Shown here: in pieces, positions 7,241 to 16,124 of the stretch
How the letters are laid out: every line of letters begins with the position of its first letter
How positions within the stretch are numbered: position 1 is the stretch's first letter
NCBI RefSeq assembly: GCF_023516595.1
Contig: NZ_JAMGBG010000103.1
Location: 40,258 to 104,257, forward strand
DNA: 64,000 nt
Direction: 5' to 3'
From: Streptomyces neyagawaensis
Lineage (GTDB): Bacteria > Actinomycetota > Actinomycetes > Streptomycetales > Streptomycetaceae
Notes under the pieces: generated by a model
Seen by the model: only the letters and a program-made list of their open reading frames with translations
The model's database searches: none
What the model was told of the DNA's origin: nothing
Made by a program: the position numbers and the translations under genes

Positions 7241-9037
7241 TTGCGCGAGTTCAGCCTTCCGGCTTTGTACGAGGTCCCCGCGGACGGAAATCTGACCGAC
7301 ATCGTCCGGAGAAACGCCGCGCAGCATCCCGATGTCGCCGTCATCGCCCGCAAGGTGGACGGTGTCTGGCAGGACGTCGACGCGGTCCAGTTCCTCGCCG
7401 AGGTGCGGGCGGCCGCGAAGGGGCTCATCGCCGCCGGCGTCCAGCCGGGCGACCGGGTCGGGCTGATGTCCCGTACGCGGTACGAGTGGACCCTGCTGGA
7501 CTTCGCGATCTGGTCGGCGGGCGCGGTCACCGTGCCGGTGTACGAGACCAGTTCGCCGGAGCAGGTGGAGTGGATCCTCTCCGACTCGGGCGCCACCGCC
7601 ATGATCGTGGAGCTGGACACGCACACGGCCGCCGTCGAGTCGGTGCGCGAGCGGCTGCCCGCGCTCAAGCATGTGTGGCAGATCGAGGGCGGCGGTGTGG
7701 AGGAGCTGGGGCGCCTCGGCCAGGACGTCACCGACCAGGCCGTCGAGGAGCGCAGCTCGCTGGCGAAGGCCGACGACGCGGCGACCATCGTCTACACGTC
7801 CGGCACGACGGGCCGCCCGAAGGGGTGTGTCCTCACCCACCGCAGCTTCTTCGCCGAGTGCGGCAACGTGGTGGAGCGGCTGCGGCCACTGTTCCGCACG
7901 GGCGAGTGCAGTGTGCTGCTCTTCCTTCCGCTGGCGCATGTCTTCGGCCGGCTGGTGCAGGTCGCGCCGATGATGGCGCCGATCAAGCTGGGCACCGTGC
8001 CGGACATCAAGAACCTCACGGACGAGCTGGCCTCCTTCCGGCCGACGCTGATCCTCGGTGTGCCCCGGGTGTTCGAGAAGGTCTACAACTCCGCCCGGGC
8101 CAAGGCGCAGGCCGACGGCAAGGGCAAGATCTTCGACAAGGCGGCGGACACGGCGATCGCGTACAGCAGGGCGCTGGACACCCCGTCGGGCCCGGCCCTC
8201 GGGCTGAAGATCAAGCACAAGGTGTTCGACAAGCTCGTCTACAGCAAGCTGCGGGCGGTGCTCGGCGGCAAGGGCGAGTACGCGATCTCCGGCGGCGCCC
8301 CGCTGGGCGAGCGGCTCGGCCACTTCTTCCGCGGCATCGGCTTCACGGTCCTGGAGGGCTACGGCCTCACCGAGTCCTGTGCGGCGACGGCGTTCAACCC
8401 GTGGGACCGGCAGAAGATCGGTACGGTCGGGCAGCCGCTGCCGGGTTCCGTGGTGCGCATCGCGGACGACGGCGAGGTGCTCCTGCACGGCGACCACCTG
8501 TTCAAGGAGTACTGGAACAACCCGGGCGCCACCGCGGAGGCGCTGGCCGACGGCTGGTTCCACACCGGTGACATCGGCACCCTCGACGAGGACGGCTACC
8601 TCAGCATCACGGGCCGCAAGAAGGAGATCATCGTCACCGCGGGCGGCAAGAACGTCGCCCCGGCCGTGATCGAGGACCGGATCCGCGCGCACGCGCTGGT
8701 CGCGGAGTGCATGGTCGTCGGCGACGGGCGTCCGTTCGTGGGCGCGCTGGTCACCATCGACGAGGAGTTCCTGGGCCGTTGGGCCGCCGAGCACGGCAAG
8801 CCCGCGGGGTCCACCGCGGCGTCACTGAGCGCGGACGCCGATCTGAACGCGGCCGTCCAGGCCGCGATCGACGACGGCAACGCCGCGGTGTCGAAGGCGG
8901 AATCGGTGCGGAAGTTCCGCATTCTCTCCTCCCAGTTCACGGAGGACTCGGGCCACCTGACGCCGTCCCTGAAGCTCAAGCGGAACGTGGTGGCGAAGGA
9001 CTTCGCGGACGAGATCGAGGCGATCTACGCGAAGTAG
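7241..9037 (+). CDS. Long-chain fatty acid--CoA ligase (AMP-forming)
   Basis: A 598-residue adenylate-forming enzyme that activates long-chain fatty acids to acyl-CoA through an acyl-AMP intermediate, at the inner face of the membrane. Motifs: the P-loop-like YTSGTTGRPKGCVLTH near residue 186, EGYGLTESCAATAFNP near 372, TGDIGTLDEDGYLSITGRKK near 442, and the terminal catalytic-lysine region SLKLKRNVVAKDF. It begins at TTG 7241, eight bases after GAGGAG; no better start exists nearby. The length and the FAA1-type linker agree with FadD15-like actinobacterial ligases. It is convergent with the cholesterol oxidase gene. Confidence 0.93.
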   Translation: MREFSLPALYEVPADGNLTDIVRRNAAQHPDVAVIARKVDGVWQDVDAVQFLAEVRAAAKGLIAAGVQPGDRVGLMSRTRYEWTLLDFAIWSAGAVTVPVYETSSPEQVEWILSDSGATAMIVELDTHTAAVESVRERLPALKHVWQIEGGGVEELGRLGQDVTDQAVEERSSLAKADDAATIVYTSGTTGRPKGCVLTHRSFFAECGNVVERLRPLFRTGECSVLLFLPLAHVFGRLVQVAPMMAPIKLGTVPDIKNLTDELASFRPTLILGVPRVFEKVYNSARAKAQADGKGKIFDKAADTAIAYSRALDTPSGPALGLKIKHKVFDKLVYSKLRAVLGGKGEYAISGGAPLGERLGHFFRGIGFTVLEGYGLTESCAATAFNPWDRQKIGTVGQPLPGSVVRIADDGEVLLHGDHLFKEYWNNPGATAEALADGWFHTGDIGTLDEDGYLSITGRKKEIIVTAGGKNVAPAVIEDRIRAHALVAECMVVGDGRPFVGALVTIDEEFLGRWAAEHGKPAGSTAASLSADADLNAAVQAAIDDGNAAVSKAESVRKFRILSSQFTEDSGHLTPSLKLKRNVVAKDFADEIEAIYAK

Positions 9038-9055
9038 CACGCCCCGGCTGTACGG

Positions 9056-10693
9056 CTATGGCGCGGTGTCCTCGGCGAGGACCCGCGCCATCGTGCGTTC
9101 GGCGAGCGCGGTGATGGTGACGAACGGGTTGACGCCGATCGAGCCGGGCACCAGCGAGCCGTCGGTGACGTAGAGCTTCGAGTAGCCCTTCACCCTCCCG
9201 TAGTCGTCGGTCGCCTTGCCCAGCACACAGCCGCCCAGCGGGTGGTAGGTGAAGTCGTCGGCGAACACCTTGTTGGACGAGCCGAACAGGTCGTACCGGT
9301 AGATCGTGTGGTTGGCCGAGTTGATCCGGTCGAACAGCTTCTTGGCCATGGAGACGGAGACCGCGCTCTGGGCGGCGCTCCAGCCGAGCTTCGCCGAGTC
9401 GCTCGCGGCGTCGTAGGTGAACGAGGCGCGCTCGGGGTTCTTGGTGAGGGCGAGGTAGAGGCTGACCCAGTGCTCAAGACCGGTGGGCAGCGGGGCTATC
9501 TCGGCGAAGACGGGGTTGGCGGTGTTGGCCCAGTCGTCGATGCCGAGCACCGGCATGGTCGACTGGTTCGCCCCGACCGTGTCCCACAGGTGGTTGGCCC
9601 GGCCGAGCATCACATTGCCGTTGGGGCCCCAGCCGGCCCCCACGCTCGCGTTCAGTGCGGGCAGGGTGCCCTTGGCCCGTGCCCGGACGAGGAGTTCGGA
9701 GGTACCGACGCTCCCCGCGCCGAGGAAGAGGTACGTGCAGCCGTACTCCTTGGTCTCGACGACCGTGTCGGTGTCGTCGACGCGGTCGACGGTGACGACG
9801 TACGTCCCGTCGGGCTCCCTGCGGATGCCCCTGGCCCGCTCCATGGTGTGGATGGTGACGTTTCCGGTGCCGAGGGCGGCGGCGAGGTACGTCTTGTCGA
9901 GGCTCTTCTTGCCGTGGTTGTTGCCGTAGATGACCTCCCCGGCGAGGGCCGACTTGGTCGCCGTGCCGGCCGCCTCGCGCTGCATGTAGCCGAAGTCGTA
10001 GACGCTCGGCACGAAGGTGGTCCGCAGGCCGGCCTTCTGGGCGTGGGCGCGGGAGACACGGCTGAAGCGGTACCACTCGGTGGACTCGAACCACGCCGGG
10101 TCGACGGTGTTGACGCCGAGCATGGCGCGGGCGCGCGGGAAGTACGTGCCGTACATCTCGGCGGCGTCGACGGTGGGGAACTGCTCGGCGAAGTACGACG
10201 GGAGGGGGGTGACGGCCATGCTGCCGTTGACGAGGGAGCCGCCGCCGACGCCGCGGCCCAGGAAGACGGACATGTTGGCGTAGCGGACCCGGTCCAGGAC
10301 GCCGGGGTAGGGGCTGATGTCCCGGTTGACGACGTCCAGCCACAGGAAGGTGGCGAGCGGGGCCTCCGTGCGGGTCTTGAACCACATGGATCTGCTGTCC
10401 GGTTCCCTGGTCGAACAGAAGACCTTGCCGTCCGGGCCGACCGTGTTCCACAGTCGGCCCATCTCCAGGACGACGGTGCGGATACCGGCCTGTCCGAGGC
10501 GGAGGGCGGCCACGGCGGCGCCGTAGCCCGAGCCGATGACGAGGGCCGGGGAGGTGTCGACGGCGTCGGGCTCGACGGCGTGCGCCGACTGGAGGCCGAC
10601 TCTGGTGAGCCCGAGGGCGGCGGCCGTCTGGAGGGCAGCCATGCCGAGGATGCGACGGCGAGAAAGGTGATGTTGCGTCAGTTTCTCTGTCAT
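9056..10693 (-). CDS. choA: Cholesterol oxidase (GMC-type, Tat-secreted)
   Basis: Secreted flavoenzyme oxidising and isomerising 3-beta-hydroxysterols to 4-en-3-ones with release of H2O2. The 545 residues match the class I Streptomyces enzyme nearly end to end as I remember it. The Tat signal SRRRILGMAALQTAAALGL is followed by the FAD dinucleotide fold VIGSGYGAAVAALRLGQAG. The three catalytic positions are recognisable as the Glu of FAEIAPLPTG, the His of TYHPLGGCVLGK and the Asn of IGVNPFVTITALAERT. The ATG at 10693 gives a normal Tat N-region but has no Shine-Dalgarno sequence; an in-frame start at 10726 is possible. Besides sterol use, such enzymes can act as polyene-associated sensors or toxins, but no polyene cluster is nearby. 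Confidence 0.95.
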   Translation of the reverse strand: MTEKLTQHHLSRRRILGMAALQTAAALGLTRVGLQSAHAVEPDAVDTSPALVIGSGYGAAVAALRLGQAGIRTVVLEMGRLWNTVGPDGKVFCSTREPDSRSMWFKTRTEAPLATFLWLDVVNRDISPYPGVLDRVRYANMSVFLGRGVGGGSLVNGSMAVTPLPSYFAEQFPTVDAAEMYGTYFPRARAMLGVNTVDPAWFESTEWYRFSRVSRAHAQKAGLRTTFVPSVYDFGYMQREAAGTATKSALAGEVIYGNNHGKKSLDKTYLAAALGTGNVTIHTMERARGIRREPDGTYVVTVDRVDDTDTVVETKEYGCTYLFLGAGSVGTSELLVRARAKGTLPALNASVGAGWGPNGNVMLGRANHLWDTVGANQSTMPVLGIDDWANTANPVFAEIAPLPTGLEHWVSLYLALTKNPERASFTYDAASDSAKLGWSAAQSAVSVSMAKKLFDRINSANHTIYRYDLFGSSNKVFADDFTYHPLGGCVLGKATDDYGRVKGYSKLYVTDGSLVPGSIGVNPFVTITALAERTMARVLAEDTAP

Positions 10694-10753
10694 GCACACA
10701 GGATGGGCGGACGCCCCCATTCCCACCAGAGATGCTGGATGACCCTTTTGCCC

Positions 10754-11896
10754 CTACAGCAACAACTCCAACTTTTCGGCCAATGTGTCCCACCGCCACC
10801 GTTCCTCCACCCACGCCCGCCCCCGCTCCCCCATCCGGCGGCGCAGCTCGGGATCGCTGAGCAGGGTGACGACGCGCTCCGCGGCCTCCTCCGGGTGACC
10901 GCCCCGCACGACCCAGCCGGTCTCGCCGTCGAGCACCGCGTCGGGGGCGCCGCCGGAGTCACCGGCGACCACGGGGAGGCCGGTGGCGGACGCCTCCAGG
11001 TAGACGATGCCGAGGCCCTCCACGTCCAGCCCGCCCCGCCGGGTGCGGCACGGCATGGCGAAGACGTCGCCCGCGCCGTAGTGGGCGGGCAGTTCGGACC
11101 AGGGCACGGACCCGGTGAAACGGACCGACCCGGCGACGCCGGTCTCCTCGGCGAGACGGCGCAGCTCCTTCTCGTACGGCCCTCCGCCGACGATCAGCAG
11201 GACCGCGTCCGGCTCCTTCGCGAGGATCACCGGCATCGCCCGGATCAGGGTGTCCTGGCCCTTGCGGGGGACCAGCCGGGAGACGCACACGACCACCGGC
11301 CGGTCGGTGAGCCCGAGCCGGGCGCGGACCTCGTCGCCGCCGGAGTCCGGGTGGAAGGTCTTCTCGTCCACGCCGGGCGGCAGCTGGACCATGCGCCCGG
11401 CCGCCTCGGGGGTGAGGGCCGTGGCGATCCGGGAGCGCGTGTACTCGCCGAGGTAGGTGATCGTGTCCGTGCCCTCGCCGATCCGCCGCAGCAGCTGCCG
11501 GGCGGCGGGCAGCTGCGCCCAGCCCGCCTCGTGGCCGTGCGTGGTGGCCACCAGCCGCCGGGCGCCCGCCCGGCGCAGCGCGGGGGCCATCAGGCCGAGG
11601 GGGGCCGCCGCCCCGAACCACACGGACGTGCAGCCGTGCTCCCGCAGCAGCCGTACGGCCGTCCGCGTGGCGCCGGGCGTCGGCAGCAGCATGGTCGTGC
11701 GGTCGCGCACGACGGTGAAGGGCTGCTCGGCGTCGAAGGCGGCCGTCGCCTCGACGCCCTCGCGGCTCCGCTTCCAGGTGGAGGCGTAGACGACGACCTT
11801 CTCGGGGTCCAGACGCAGCGCCATGTTGTGCAGGAACGCCTGGATGCCGCCGGGCCGGGGCGGGAAGTCGTTGGTCACGATCAGGGTCTTGTGCAT
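10754..11896 (-). CDS. GT4 glycosyltransferase, PimB'-like mannosyltransferase
   Basis: A 380-residue GT-B glycosyltransferase of family 4. The N-terminus LIVTNDFPPRPGGIQAFLHN is characteristic of the mycobacterial PimB' (Rv2188c) group, which adds the second mannose of phosphatidylinositol mannosides from GDP-mannose. The donor-binding C-domain has VCVSRLVPRKGQDTLIRAM, LLIVGGGPYEKEL and the E-x7-E motif within GIVYLEASATGLPVVAGDSG. A TAGGGT box ends 8 nt before the ATG with no strong Shine-Dalgarno sequence. It is divergent from a GT87 gene, which supports a shared role in mannolipid or cell-surface mannan synthesis at the cytoplasmic membrane. Confidence 0.88.
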   Translation of the reverse strand: MHKTLIVTNDFPPRPGGIQAFLHNMALRLDPEKVVVYASTWKRSREGVEATAAFDAEQPFTVVRDRTTMLLPTPGATRTAVRLLREHGCTSVWFGAAAPLGLMAPALRRAGARRLVATTHGHEAGWAQLPAARQLLRRIGEGTDTITYLGEYTRSRIATALTPEAAGRMVQLPPGVDEKTFHPDSGGDEVRARLGLTDRPVVVCVSRLVPRKGQDTLIRAMPVILAKEPDAVLLIVGGGPYEKELRRLAEETGVAGSVRFTGSVPWSELPAHYGAGDVFAMPCRTRRGGLDVEGLGIVYLEASATGLPVVAGDSGGAPDAVLDGETGWVVRGGHPEEAAERVVTLLSDPELRRRMGERGRAWVEERWRWDTLAEKLELLL

Positions 11897-12134
11897 CGCC
11901 GCCGACCCTACCGAACGGGGCCGTGACAGCCGCCGCGAGGCACCCCGCACGGGACCCGGCGAGAGGCACCACGCACGGGACCCGCGCGGCAGACACCTCG
12001 CGCAGGATCCGCCCCCGTTTCACCGCCGTCTTCCAGTCGGACGGGAGATCATGTCCCCCCACCCGCACAATCGTGGGGTAACCCGCGCGGAGACGACACG
12101 CCGGGCGCGGCGGCACTTCGGACAGGGGCATCGG

Positions 12135-13376
12135 ATGGCTCAGCTGGACATGACGGGCACACGGCGGCCCCCGTTCGGCCTGCTCGCGGTCTGGGGCGCG
12201 ACCAGGCTGGTCCTGCTGCTGTTCGTGTTCAAGGTGTGGGTGTTCCCGGGCCCGGACGTCACCACGGACGTGTCGGTCATCTACCAGGGCTGGTACGGCA
12301 CCCTGCGCACCGGAACGTATCCGCTGGACGACGTGACGTGGCAGTACCCGCCCGCCGCCGCCCTCGCGATCCTCTCCCCCGCGCTGCTGCCGTTCCTGGA
12401 GTACGCCTCCGCGTTCTTCGTCCTCGCCTTCCTCGCCGATCTGGCGGTGCTCGCCCTGCTCCTGTACACCGGCGGCCGGCCGGGGCGGTCCCGGCGCGGT
12501 GCCTGGGTGTGGGCGGTGGGCCTGCCGCTGCTCGGCCCGACGGTGTACGCCCGCTACGACGTGATGGTGACCGCGGTCGCCGTCGCCGCGCTCCTCGCCG
12601 GCAGCCGCCGCCCGGCGGTGCTGGGGGCGCTGACGGCCTTCGCGGCCCTGTTGAAGGTGTGGCCGGCCCTGTTGCTCCTGGGGGCCCGCGGCCGTACGGC
12701 GTGGCTCTGGGCGGCGGCCACGGCGGCCGGCCTGTCGCTGGTCTTCGCCGTCTCGATGCCCGGCGCGTTCGCCTTCCTGACCTTCCAGCGCGACCGGGGC
12801 ACCGAGGTGGAGTCGCTGGGCGCCCTCGTCTTCCACGTGGCCCGGCACTTCGGCTGGGACGGCCAGGTACTGCTGAACTACGGCTCGGTCGAGTTCCTCG
12901 GCGACCACGTCGACGTCGTGAGCGACGCGGCCCTGGCCCTGAGCGGGGTGGCGTTCGCCTGGCTGCTGCTGTGGCGGGTGCGGGCCCGGCGGTTCGCGCC
13001 GCACACCCTCGCGGACGCCGCGTTCACGGCGGTGCTGATGTTCACGGCGACCAGCAGGGTGATCAGCCCCCAGTACATGGTGTGGCTGGTCGGCCTCGCG
13101 GCCGTGTGCCTCTGCTTCCGGGCGGATCGTATGCGGTGGCCCGCCGTCCTGGTCCTGATGGCGTCCTTCGTGACCGTGCTGGAGTTCCCGATCTGGTTCG
13201 GCCATGTCGTCATGAGCGACTGGCTGGGCATCACGCTCCTCTTCGTCCGCAACGGGCTCCTTGTGCTGGCCTCGCTCGTCGCCGCCCTCGAACTGTGGCG
13301 GAGCACGGTTCCGCACCCGCGCCGGGCCGCGGTCCCGGGGCAGGCGGCCCGCACCAGGGAGTCGCTGAACTCCTGA
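12135..13376 (+). CDS. GT87 (DUF2029-type) polyprenyl-phosphate-mannose-dependent mannosyltransferase
   Basis: A 413-residue polytopic membrane protein with about ten hydrophobic helices, matching the GT87/DUF2029 family of GT-C alpha-mannosyltransferases (PimE-like). Early loop residues DVTTDVSVIYQGWYGTL supply the catalytic acidic position expected in the first extracytoplasmic loop. TWQYPPAAALAIL and SRVISPQYMVWL are family-typical. The ATG at 12135 follows AGGGG by seven bases, and the upstream frame is not membrane-like. Substrate would be polyprenyl-phosphomannose. It is adjacent to the divergent PimB'-like gene. Confidence 0.88.
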   Translation: MAQLDMTGTRRPPFGLLAVWGATRLVLLLFVFKVWVFPGPDVTTDVSVIYQGWYGTLRTGTYPLDDVTWQYPPAAALAILSPALLPFLEYASAFFVLAFLADLAVLALLLYTGGRPGRSRRGAWVWAVGLPLLGPTVYARYDVMVTAVAVAALLAGSRRPAVLGALTAFAALLKVWPALLLLGARGRTAWLWAAATAAGLSLVFAVSMPGAFAFLTFQRDRGTEVESLGALVFHVARHFGWDGQVLLNYGSVEFLGDHVDVVSDAALALSGVAFAWLLLWRVRARRFAPHTLADAAFTAVLMFTATSRVISPQYMVWLVGLAAVCLCFRADRMRWPAVLVLMASFVTVLEFPIWFGHVVMSDWLGITLLFVRNGLLVLASLVAALELWRSTVPHPRRAAVPGQAARTRESLNS

Positions 13377-13399
13377 GCGTGCCCGGCGCGACGGCGGCG

Positions 13400-14332
13400 T
13401 CAGCCGCGGCCGCGGATGCTGTCGATGATGCGGGTCCAGTTGTCGCCGCCGTGGCCGTCCTCGATGGCGCGCAGGTAGTGGGCCTGCACCGCCAGGGGCA
13501 GCGCGAGGTCGAGGCCGAGCGACGTGCTGGTCTCGACGATGTGGTCGGACGTCGCGCCCATCATGGTGACCGTGCTGAGGTCGCCCGGGTGCTCGCCCGC
13601 GTCGAGCGCGGCACCGGGGTGCTCCTCACCGGCCCTCAGCATGGCGCCGATCGAGTCGGTGAAGGACAGCAGCTCCGGCAGCGCCTCCTTGGCGGGTGTC
13701 CCCGCCGAACCCAGCATCGCGGTGGCGTGCATCAGCCCCGACAGGGTGGTGAGGAACACGGCGAGCTGGGCCTGGTACATCAGCTGGGCGAGGCCCGGGT
13801 CCGCGCCCAGGTACCGCGGTGTCCCCAGCCGGGCCAGCGCCTCCCGGTGCCGCTCGAACACCGGGGCGTCGCCGCTGTAGTAGACCTGCGACGCCGGCGT
13901 GCCGACCATCGGCGCGGGGACCATGACACCCCCGGTGAGGAAGGCGGCCCCGTGGCCCGCCGCCCAGGTCGCCGCCTCGCGGGTGCGGCCCGGGGTGTCG
14001 GAGCTGAGGTTGACCAGCGTCCGGCCCGCGAGGGACGCGGCGGCGCGGTCGAGGATGTCGTACATGGCCCGGTAGTCGGTGAGGCTGAGGATCACGAGAT
14101 CACTCGCCTCGACCGCCTCGCCGGGGGTCGCCGCGAGGGTCGCGCCGTCGGCGACGAGGCCGTCGGCGCGGGAGGCGGTGCGGTTCCAGACGGTGACCGG
14201 GTGGCCGGCGGCGAGCAGGGTGCGGGTCATCGCCTGCCCCATCGGGCCGAGCCCGATGACGGTGACGGAACTGTCCTTGCTGGTAGGGGTGTTCTGGTGT
14301 GCGTTCACCCCTCCATGCTCGAACAGCGCCAC
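13400..14332 (-). CDS. NADPH-dependent imine reductase-like / beta-hydroxyacid dehydrogenase family oxidoreductase
   Basis: A 310-residue two-domain oxidoreductase. The N-terminal Rossmann segment VTVIGLGPMGQAMTRTLLAA is followed by the NADP-type signature VWNRTASRADGLVADGA, as in imine reductases. The all-helical dimerisation domain starts around AQLMYQAQLAVFLTTLSG. True beta-hydroxyacid dehydrogenases carry a catalytic Lys here, which I do not see, so an imine-reductase-like activity is favoured. The start is uncertain: GTG 14332 has no Shine-Dalgarno sequence, while GTG 14308 lies immediately behind GGAGGG. It is divergent from an HxlR regulator, and a dyad lies between them. Confidence 0.86.
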   Translation of the reverse strand: MALFEHGGVNAHQNTPTSKDSSVTVIGLGPMGQAMTRTLLAAGHPVTVWNRTASRADGLVADGATLAATPGEAVEASDLVILSLTDYRAMYDILDRAAASLAGRTLVNLSSDTPGRTREAATWAAGHGAAFLTGGVMVPAPMVGTPASQVYYSGDAPVFERHREALARLGTPRYLGADPGLAQLMYQAQLAVFLTTLSGLMHATAMLGSAGTPAKEALPELLSFTDSIGAMLRAGEEHPGAALDAGEHPGDLSTVTMMGATSDHIVETSTSLGLDLALPLAVQAHYLRAIEDGHGGDNWTRIIDSIRGRG

Positions 14333-14341
14333 TAGTCTCGG

Positions 14342-14368
14342 AAGTACCGACTAATTACTGCGGTACTT
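14342..14368. promoter_or_regulatory. HxlR-type operator candidate in divergent promoter
   Basis: AAGTACCG (14342-14349) and CGGTACTT (14361-14368) form a perfect 8-bp inverted repeat with an 11-bp AT-rich spacer. It lies between the start of the oxidoreductase and the start of the hxlR-like gene, so one bound dimer could control both. Confidence 0.6.
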
Positions 14369-14391
14369 ACCTTTCCGTTAGGGGGATCGTG

Positions 14392-14763
14392 ATGGCGAGG
14401 GCGCCGAGACGGGGGCCGTACATCTGCGGCATCGACGCCGCGTTCGACGTGTTGAGCGGCAAGTGGAAGGGGTTCATCCTCTGGGAACTGGAGGTCCACC
14501 GCGTACGCCGCTTCGCCGAGCTCCGCCGCGGGATGCCGGGCGTGAGCGAAAAGATGCTGACGCAGCACCTGCGCGAGCTGGAGGAGGACGGCCTCGTACA
14601 CCGGGAGGTCTACGCCGAAGTGCCGCCGCGGGTGGAGTACTCCCTGACCGAGGACGGGCGGACGCTCAACCGGGCGTTGGAGCCGCTCGGCGCCTGGGGT
14701 GTGGAGCGGATGCGCCGCGAGGGCACGGAAGCGGTCGACGTCACCGGCACCGCGCACGGTTAG
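14392..14763 (+). CDS. HxlR-family transcriptional regulator
   Basis: A 123-residue single winged-helix regulator. It has the hallmark CGIDAAFDVLSGKWKGFILW, helix-turn-helix segments RRFAELRRGMPGVSEKMLTQ and the wing EVPPRVEYSLTEDGRTLN. The N-terminal cysteine (Cys12) is the residue that senses electrophiles or oxidants in several HxlR proteins, so redox or carbonyl sensing is likely but inferred. The ATG at 14392 follows GGGGGATCGTG. The divergent imine-reductase-like gene is the expected target, and the dyad at 14342-14368 the expected site. Confidence 0.92.
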   Translation: MARAPRRGPYICGIDAAFDVLSGKWKGFILWELEVHRVRRFAELRRGMPGVSEKMLTQHLRELEEDGLVHREVYAEVPPRVEYSLTEDGRTLNRALEPLGAWGVERMRREGTEAVDVTGTAHG

Positions 14764-14831
14764 GGCCCTTCTGATGGATCTCCGCGGCGTCGCCACGCCC
14801 GGCGGGCCGCGTGCGCCCAGGAGCCCGGCGC

Positions 14832-16052
14832 TCAGTCGAGCTGCGCCCGTACGTAATCCCGCCACTGTGCCGTGAAGGCGGCGAGGTTCGTGCCCAGGAC
14901 GTCCTTCAGGGCGCCCTCCACGGCCCCGGGGCGCTTCCCGTGGGCTGCGACGGCGCGGTAGAACTCGTCGAGCCGTACCTCGCCCCAGCGGTCCGCGATC
15001 AGCCGGCAGGCGAGCCAGCCGCCCTCGTAGGCGCGGGCGAGCCGGCCCGAGTCGCCGGAGAACCCGAAGTCGGCGTCCGTCGGCAGCGCGCCGGGGACCC
15101 GACCCGCCGCGACCGCCCTCCGCAGCTCCGGGGCGACCTCCGGCGCGGTGCGGCCGGTCGCCCGGTATCCGGCCCAGTCGGCGTACCCCTCGGAGAGCCA
15201 CAGGGGCGTGGCGGCGTTGGTGTGGGCGCGGGTGGCGACATGGGTCGTCTCATGGGTGAGGACGACCTGCTTGCCGAACGCGCCGAGCACCCCGTACGCG
15301 TCGGGGTTGACGATGATCCGGTCCGCGGGCGCCCTGGCCGCGCCTCCGGCCTCCCCGGTGGTGACGGCGGCGATCCCCTGGTAGCCGGACGCGGGCGCCC
15401 CGAGGAGCTCCGCCATCTCCTCCAGCGACTTCGGGACGAGGACGACGACCCGGCGTGCCCAGTCCTCGCCCCACGCCTCGGTCACGGCGGGCACGGCCCG
15501 GTCCGCCAGCCGGGCGTACTCCCGCAGGTCCGCGTCCGACCGGCCCACCCCGAGCACCAGGCTCCGCTCACCGCGGACGGCCCGTATCGGCCCCTGTTCC
15601 CACAGCTGTTCGGTGCCCTTGTCCGATGGCTCGTCGGAGGCGACCCGCCAGCGGCCGTCGCCGTCCCGCGCCAGGGTCAGCGTGCGTACGGCGGTGACGG
15701 GCGCCTTGTCGTAGCCGCGTATCCGGTAGCGCAGGGCCGCCTCGGCGGTCGCCCGGTCGCCTGTGCGCCGGAAGCCGGTGAGGTCGTAGGACCAGGAGGC
15801 CAGGGGCAGATCGCGGAGGTTCGCGAACTCGGCCGCCCCGGTGGCCCGTTGACCGCGCGTGGTGACCACCGGCTCCTCGGTGGCCCGGTACGCCGCCGCG
15901 TCCCGTTCCAGGACCGCCGTCGCCCGCCGGTCGAGCATGGCCTCGACGTCGGCGCGCGCGGAGTCCGGTGCCGCGCCGCCGCAGCCGGCGAGCAGGGTCA
16001 GCGCGAGACAGACTCCCGCGCCTCCCGCGAGCGCACGCCTTCGACCAGCCAC
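14832..16052 (-). CDS. Lipoprotein zinc metalloprotease (peptidase MA-like)
   Basis: A 406-residue predicted lipoprotein. Signal peptide with lipobox LLAGC (Cys24), then an NTF2-like region (about 30-150) with repeated aromatic and basic strands, then a protease domain holding HETTH near residue 265 and the third zinc ligand in LWLSEGYADWAG, as in gluzincins of the MA clan. All catalytic residues are present. It starts at GTG 16052 with TACGAT ending 7 nt upstream, so it is probably leaderless. It lies downstream of two NlpC/P60 hydrolase genes on the same strand, separated from the nearer one by a terminator. Substrate unknown; it acts outside the membrane. Confidence 0.84.
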   Translation of the reverse strand: MAGRRRALAGGAGVCLALTLLAGCGGAAPDSARADVEAMLDRRATAVLERDAAAYRATEEPVVTTRGQRATGAAEFANLRDLPLASWSYDLTGFRRTGDRATAEAALRYRIRGYDKAPVTAVRTLTLARDGDGRWRVASDEPSDKGTEQLWEQGPIRAVRGERSLVLGVGRSDADLREYARLADRAVPAVTEAWGEDWARRVVVLVPKSLEEMAELLGAPASGYQGIAAVTTGEAGGAARAPADRIIVNPDAYGVLGAFGKQVVLTHETTHVATRAHTNAATPLWLSEGYADWAGYRATGRTAPEVAPELRRAVAAGRVPGALPTDADFGFSGDSGRLARAYEGGWLACRLIADRWGEVRLDEFYRAVAAHGKRPGAVEGALKDVLGTNLAAFTAQWRDYVRAQLD

Positions 16053-16069
16053 GTTCCCGATCGTACGGC

Positions 16070-16103
16070 GGCCCGGCCGCCCCCGGGGCGGGGCGGCCGG
16101 GCC
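16070..16103 (-). terminator. Rho-independent-type hairpin after NlpC/P60 gene
   Basis: GGCCCGGCCGCCCC and GGGGCGGCCGGGCC form a perfect 14-bp stem with a 6-nt loop, 21 bp beyond the stop of the upstream NlpC/P60 gene. There is no U-tract, as usual in Streptomyces. Confidence 0.75.
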
Positions 16104-16124
16104 TCGATGCGGCGGGGTCCGCGG

